Shown here piece by piece: positions 5,612 to 7,573 of a DNA stretch of 7,573 nucleotides. How positions within the stretch are numbered: position 1 is the first letter of the stretch; each line of letters begins with the position of its first letter. The notes below the pieces were generated by a model that was not told where the DNA came from, made no database searches, and worked only from the letters and a program-made list of their open reading frames with translations. Made by a program: the position numbers and the translations under genes. The stretch is taken from positions 1 to 7,573 of the forward strand of contig NCJP01000074.1 in the NCBI GenBank assembly GCA_002278985.1. The letters run 5' to 3'. This stretch comes from Erythrobacter sp. 34-65-8 (GTDB taxonomy: Bacteria; Pseudomonadota; Alphaproteobacteria; Sphingomonadales; Sphingomonadaceae).

Positions 5612-7132
5612 ATGGTGCGGTTCGGCTTGGGGAAACGCAGACTGGCCGGGCTGGCCCTGCTGACGGTTGCAGCAGCGGGAGCGGGGCAGGCCCAATCCCA
5701 GTCCCGTTCCGCCGCCGATCCCGATCCCGGTTCCTCCCAGACGTCTCAGGGCGATGTGGCGGTTACCATCTACAACAACGGGCAGGCACTGGTGCAGGAC
5801 GTGCGCCAGCTGGCCATCGCGCAGGGGCGCAGCCGGATCGAATTTCCCGACGTGTCGGCCCAGATCCGGCCCGAGACGCTCAGCTTCTTCGCCGATGACA
5901 CGACCATTGCGGAACAGAACTTCGACTTCGACCTGCTGACGCCCACCAAGATGATGGAAAAGGCGATCGGGCAGACCGTCACCCTGCTGCGCACCAACCC
6001 CGCAACCGGTGCAGAAACGCGTGAACGAGCTACCGTACTTTCTACAGCGGGCGGGGTAGTAATCCAGGTCGGCAACCGGATCGAAGTGCTGCGTGACGAC
6101 GGGTTACCTGTCCGCGTTCTGTTTGACCAGGTCCCGCCCAATTTGCGCGCACGGCCGACGCTGTCGGTAAATTTGCAGAGCGACCAGGCGGGCCCCCGAA
6201 ACGCAGCGATCCGCTATTTGACCCCAGGGTTGGGATGGGATGCCGATTATGTCGCGCTTTATGATGAGGGGCTGGGCATCATCGACATGCAGGGTTGGGT
6301 TACGCTGACCAATACCACCGGCACTACTTTCCACGATGCGCAAACATTGCTGGTCGCAGGCAATACCGATGGGGGGTCACGTTCGCCCAACAGGAATATG
6401 GTGCGGGCAGGGACTCAGTCCGCCAATCGCGAACAGGTGGGCGATTTTTACCTCTACCCGATTGCCGGACGGACCACGATTGCCAACCGTCAAACCAAAC
6501 AGGTCAGTTTTCTCGATGTGCAAGGCGTCAAGGCGGATAAGACCTATCGGCGGGCCGTGGGTTGGCTGAGCAATGATGGCCGCCCCGTCAATGTGAGCAG
6601 CGAGATTGCGTTTTCATCTTCTGCCAAGGGCGGGCTCGGGGATGCTCTTCCCGCGGGAACCGTGCGGTTTTATCAGCGCGACAGCAAGGGCACCCCTCAA
6701 TTCATCGGAGAGAACCGCATAGGCCACATGCCGATGGGCAGCGAATTGTCGCTTCGCACGGGCGATGCGTTCGATATTTTCGTCGAGGCGGCGGTGGAGA
6801 AACGCGAACAGATCAGCGATGGCCAGTGGCGCGCAACTGCGCGTTATGTGGTCTATGAAAATGGCGAGGAAACACGCAGGATCGATGAAGAGCGACCCGA
6901 GACCTTTTGGCAGACGACCATGGTCTACCGGCTGACTAATGCCAAGAACAGCGCGGTCGAGATAGACCTAGTCCAGGCCGGGCTTGATCAGGGCTGGTGG
7001 AGCCGCGATTTTCGCATTGTGAGTGAAGATCTGCCAGGCACACAGATCAACACGGATCGGCGCAAATGGGTTGTGCCGGTCGCGGCCAATAGCGAACGCG
7101 AATTCCGCGTAACCTTCGCAACGCGTCATTGA
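5612..7132 (+). CDS. DUF4139 family exported protein
   Basis: A 506-residue secreted protein. Residues 1-27 form a Sec signal peptide: basic GKRR at 7-10, hydrophobic LAGLALLTVAAAGAG, and likely cleavage after GQA (27). A Ser/Gln/Asp-rich linker leads to the first conserved strand VTIYNNGQALVQDVRQL at about 51-67, followed by the LLTP...GQTVTLLRTNPATG block near 112-135. The later part is the beta-rich DUF4139 region, with RYLTPGLGWDADYVALYD and GWVTLTNTTG, ending in a typical YRLTNAKNSAVEIDLVQ module. The family includes proteins of the mucoidy-inhibitor A type, but no enzyme activity is established. The gene lies 74 bases after cckA; I see no terminator in the gap. From about 6007 codon use turns clearly less GC-ending than in the first 130 codons. 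A paralog follows immediately. The family call rests on remembered sequence pattern. Confidence 0.82.
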   Translation: MVRFGLGKRRLAGLALLTVAAAGAGQAQSQSRSAADPDPGSSQTSQGDVAVTIYNNGQALVQDVRQLAIAQGRSRIEFPDVSAQIRPETLSFFADDTTIAEQNFDFDLLTPTKMMEKAIGQTVTLLRTNPATGAETRERATVLSTAGGVVIQVGNRIEVLRDDGLPVRVLFDQVPPNLRARPTLSVNLQSDQAGPRNAAIRYLTPGLGWDADYVALYDEGLGIIDMQGWVTLTNTTGTTFHDAQTLLVAGNTDGGSRSPNRNMVRAGTQSANREQVGDFYLYPIAGRTTIANRQTKQVSFLDVQGVKADKTYRRAVGWLSNDGRPVNVSSEIAFSSSAKGGLGDALPAGTVRFYQRDSKGTPQFIGENRIGHMPMGSELSLRTGDAFDIFVEAAVEKREQISDGQWRATARYVVYENGEETRRIDEERPETFWQTTMVYRLTNAKNSAVEIDLVQAGLDQGWWSRDFRIVSEDLPGTQINTDRRKWVVPVAANSEREFRVTFATRH

Positions 7133-7140
7133 GCAGGCCA

Positions 7141-7573
7141 GTGCGCGCGCTTTTCGCAGTGGGCATGCTTGGCATGCTGGCGTGCACTTCACCGCTTGCT
7201 GCGCGCGAAGTTGTGACGGCTTCGGTGCCACAAAAGCTGTCCGTTACGGTCTATCGCGCTCCCGGACGAAGCGAGGGCGAGCGTCTGGATCCCGACTGGC
7301 CGGAAGGTTTCGCAATAATCAGCGAAACCCGCAGCGTGACTCTGCCAGCGGGAGAATCGCGTATTCGTTTTGATGGCGTGGCCGAAGGAATGGTTGCGGT
7401 CAGCGCTATTGTTACGGGCCTGCCTGGCGGTACGATCGAGAAGAACCGCAATTCCGCGCTGCTCTCTCCGGCTGCGCTGGTTGATGGCACGCTGGGGAAC
7501 CGGGTTACCCTGACCCGCACTAATCCCGCTACGGGCGAGAAGGTAAGCGAACGAGCTATTATCCGTACCCGTG
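7141..7573 (+). CDS. Second DUF4139-like exported protein, N-terminal part only
   Basis: The frame is open to the window edge (144 codons seen, 3' end missing). It is a diverged tandem copy of the preceding gene: LPAGESRIRF here matches IAQGRSRIEF there, and LLSPAALVDGTLGNRVTLTR plus TNPATGEKVSERA match LLTPTKMMEKAIGQTVTLLR plus TNPATGAETRERA. The N-terminus is a signal peptide, VRALFAVGMLGMLACTSPLAA; cleavage after LAA is likely. The Cys in MLACTS gives only a poor lipobox because the -3 position is Met. The start is uncertain. GTG at 7141 has AGG three bases upstream. TTG at 7129 would overlap the previous stop as TTGA and give the more usual start MSRPVRALF. Both imply tight coupling with the first gene, and the pair may act in the same place, the periplasm or outer envelope. 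Confidence 0.8.
   Translation, partial: MRALFAVGMLGMLACTSPLAAREVVTASVPQKLSVTVYRAPGRSEGERLDPDWPEGFAIISETRSVTLPAGESRIRFDGVAEGMVAVSAIVTGLPGGTIEKNRNSALLSPAALVDGTLGNRVTLTRTNPATGEKVSERAIIRTR

Overview
The window is GC-rich chromosomal DNA with the gene content of an alphaproteobacterium, most likely a member of the Sphingomonadales (Erythrobacter, Novosphingobium or Sphingomonas type). The reasons are a CckA-type hybrid histidine kinase, a DUF2062 protein of alphaproteobacterial type, and a structured repeat with CCCTCTCC/GGAGAGGG arms of a kind I associate with sphingomonad genomes. The taxon is an inference from protein character; no marker RNA gene is present.

Left part (1-948) is an accessory patch. 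A two-gene toxin-antitoxin module on the minus strand has a RelE/HigB-type toxin first, then an XRE-type antitoxin with a 4-base ATGA overlap. It sits between two direct copies of a hairpin-rich repeat, offset by exactly 850 bases. A 16-bp tandem repeat containing GGAATTCC lies just past the antitoxin stop. Upstream of the toxin there is a good promoter (TTGAAA, 17 bp, TATACC) that would start transcription at or next to the toxin ATG. Two near-identical 15-bp palindromes, 35 bp apart centre to centre, bracket the -35 box, and the inner one covers the spacer and part of the -10. This looks like an autoregulated, leaderless operon.

Next (949-1860, minus strand) is a protein with a terminase-small-subunit-like N-terminal region and a low-complexity C-terminal tail that contains a strong hairpin. 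I recall similar proteins in sphingomonads, but I know no function. A 115-base gap separates it from the divergent plus-strand genes.

The core (1976-5537, plus strand) is smpB, a DUF2062 membrane protein and a CckA-like kinase, in the same direction. The last two overlap by ATGA and are probably translationally coupled. SmpB is the tmRNA partner in ribosome rescue. CckA feeds the ChpT-CtrA phosphorelay, which in alphaproteobacteria controls the cell cycle, motility or gene-transfer-agent genes.

The right part (5612 to the edge) holds two tandem, exported, DUF4139-like paralogs. The first is complete, with a signal peptide and a strong Shine-Dalgarno sequence. The second starts directly after it and runs off the window. 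The first gene changes codon use abruptly about 400 bases in, from strongly GC-ending codons to a mixed set that continues into the second gene, which suggests a mosaic origin. There is no gene-free stretch longer than 300 bases. I saw no tRNA, rRNA, CRISPR array or intact insertion sequence.
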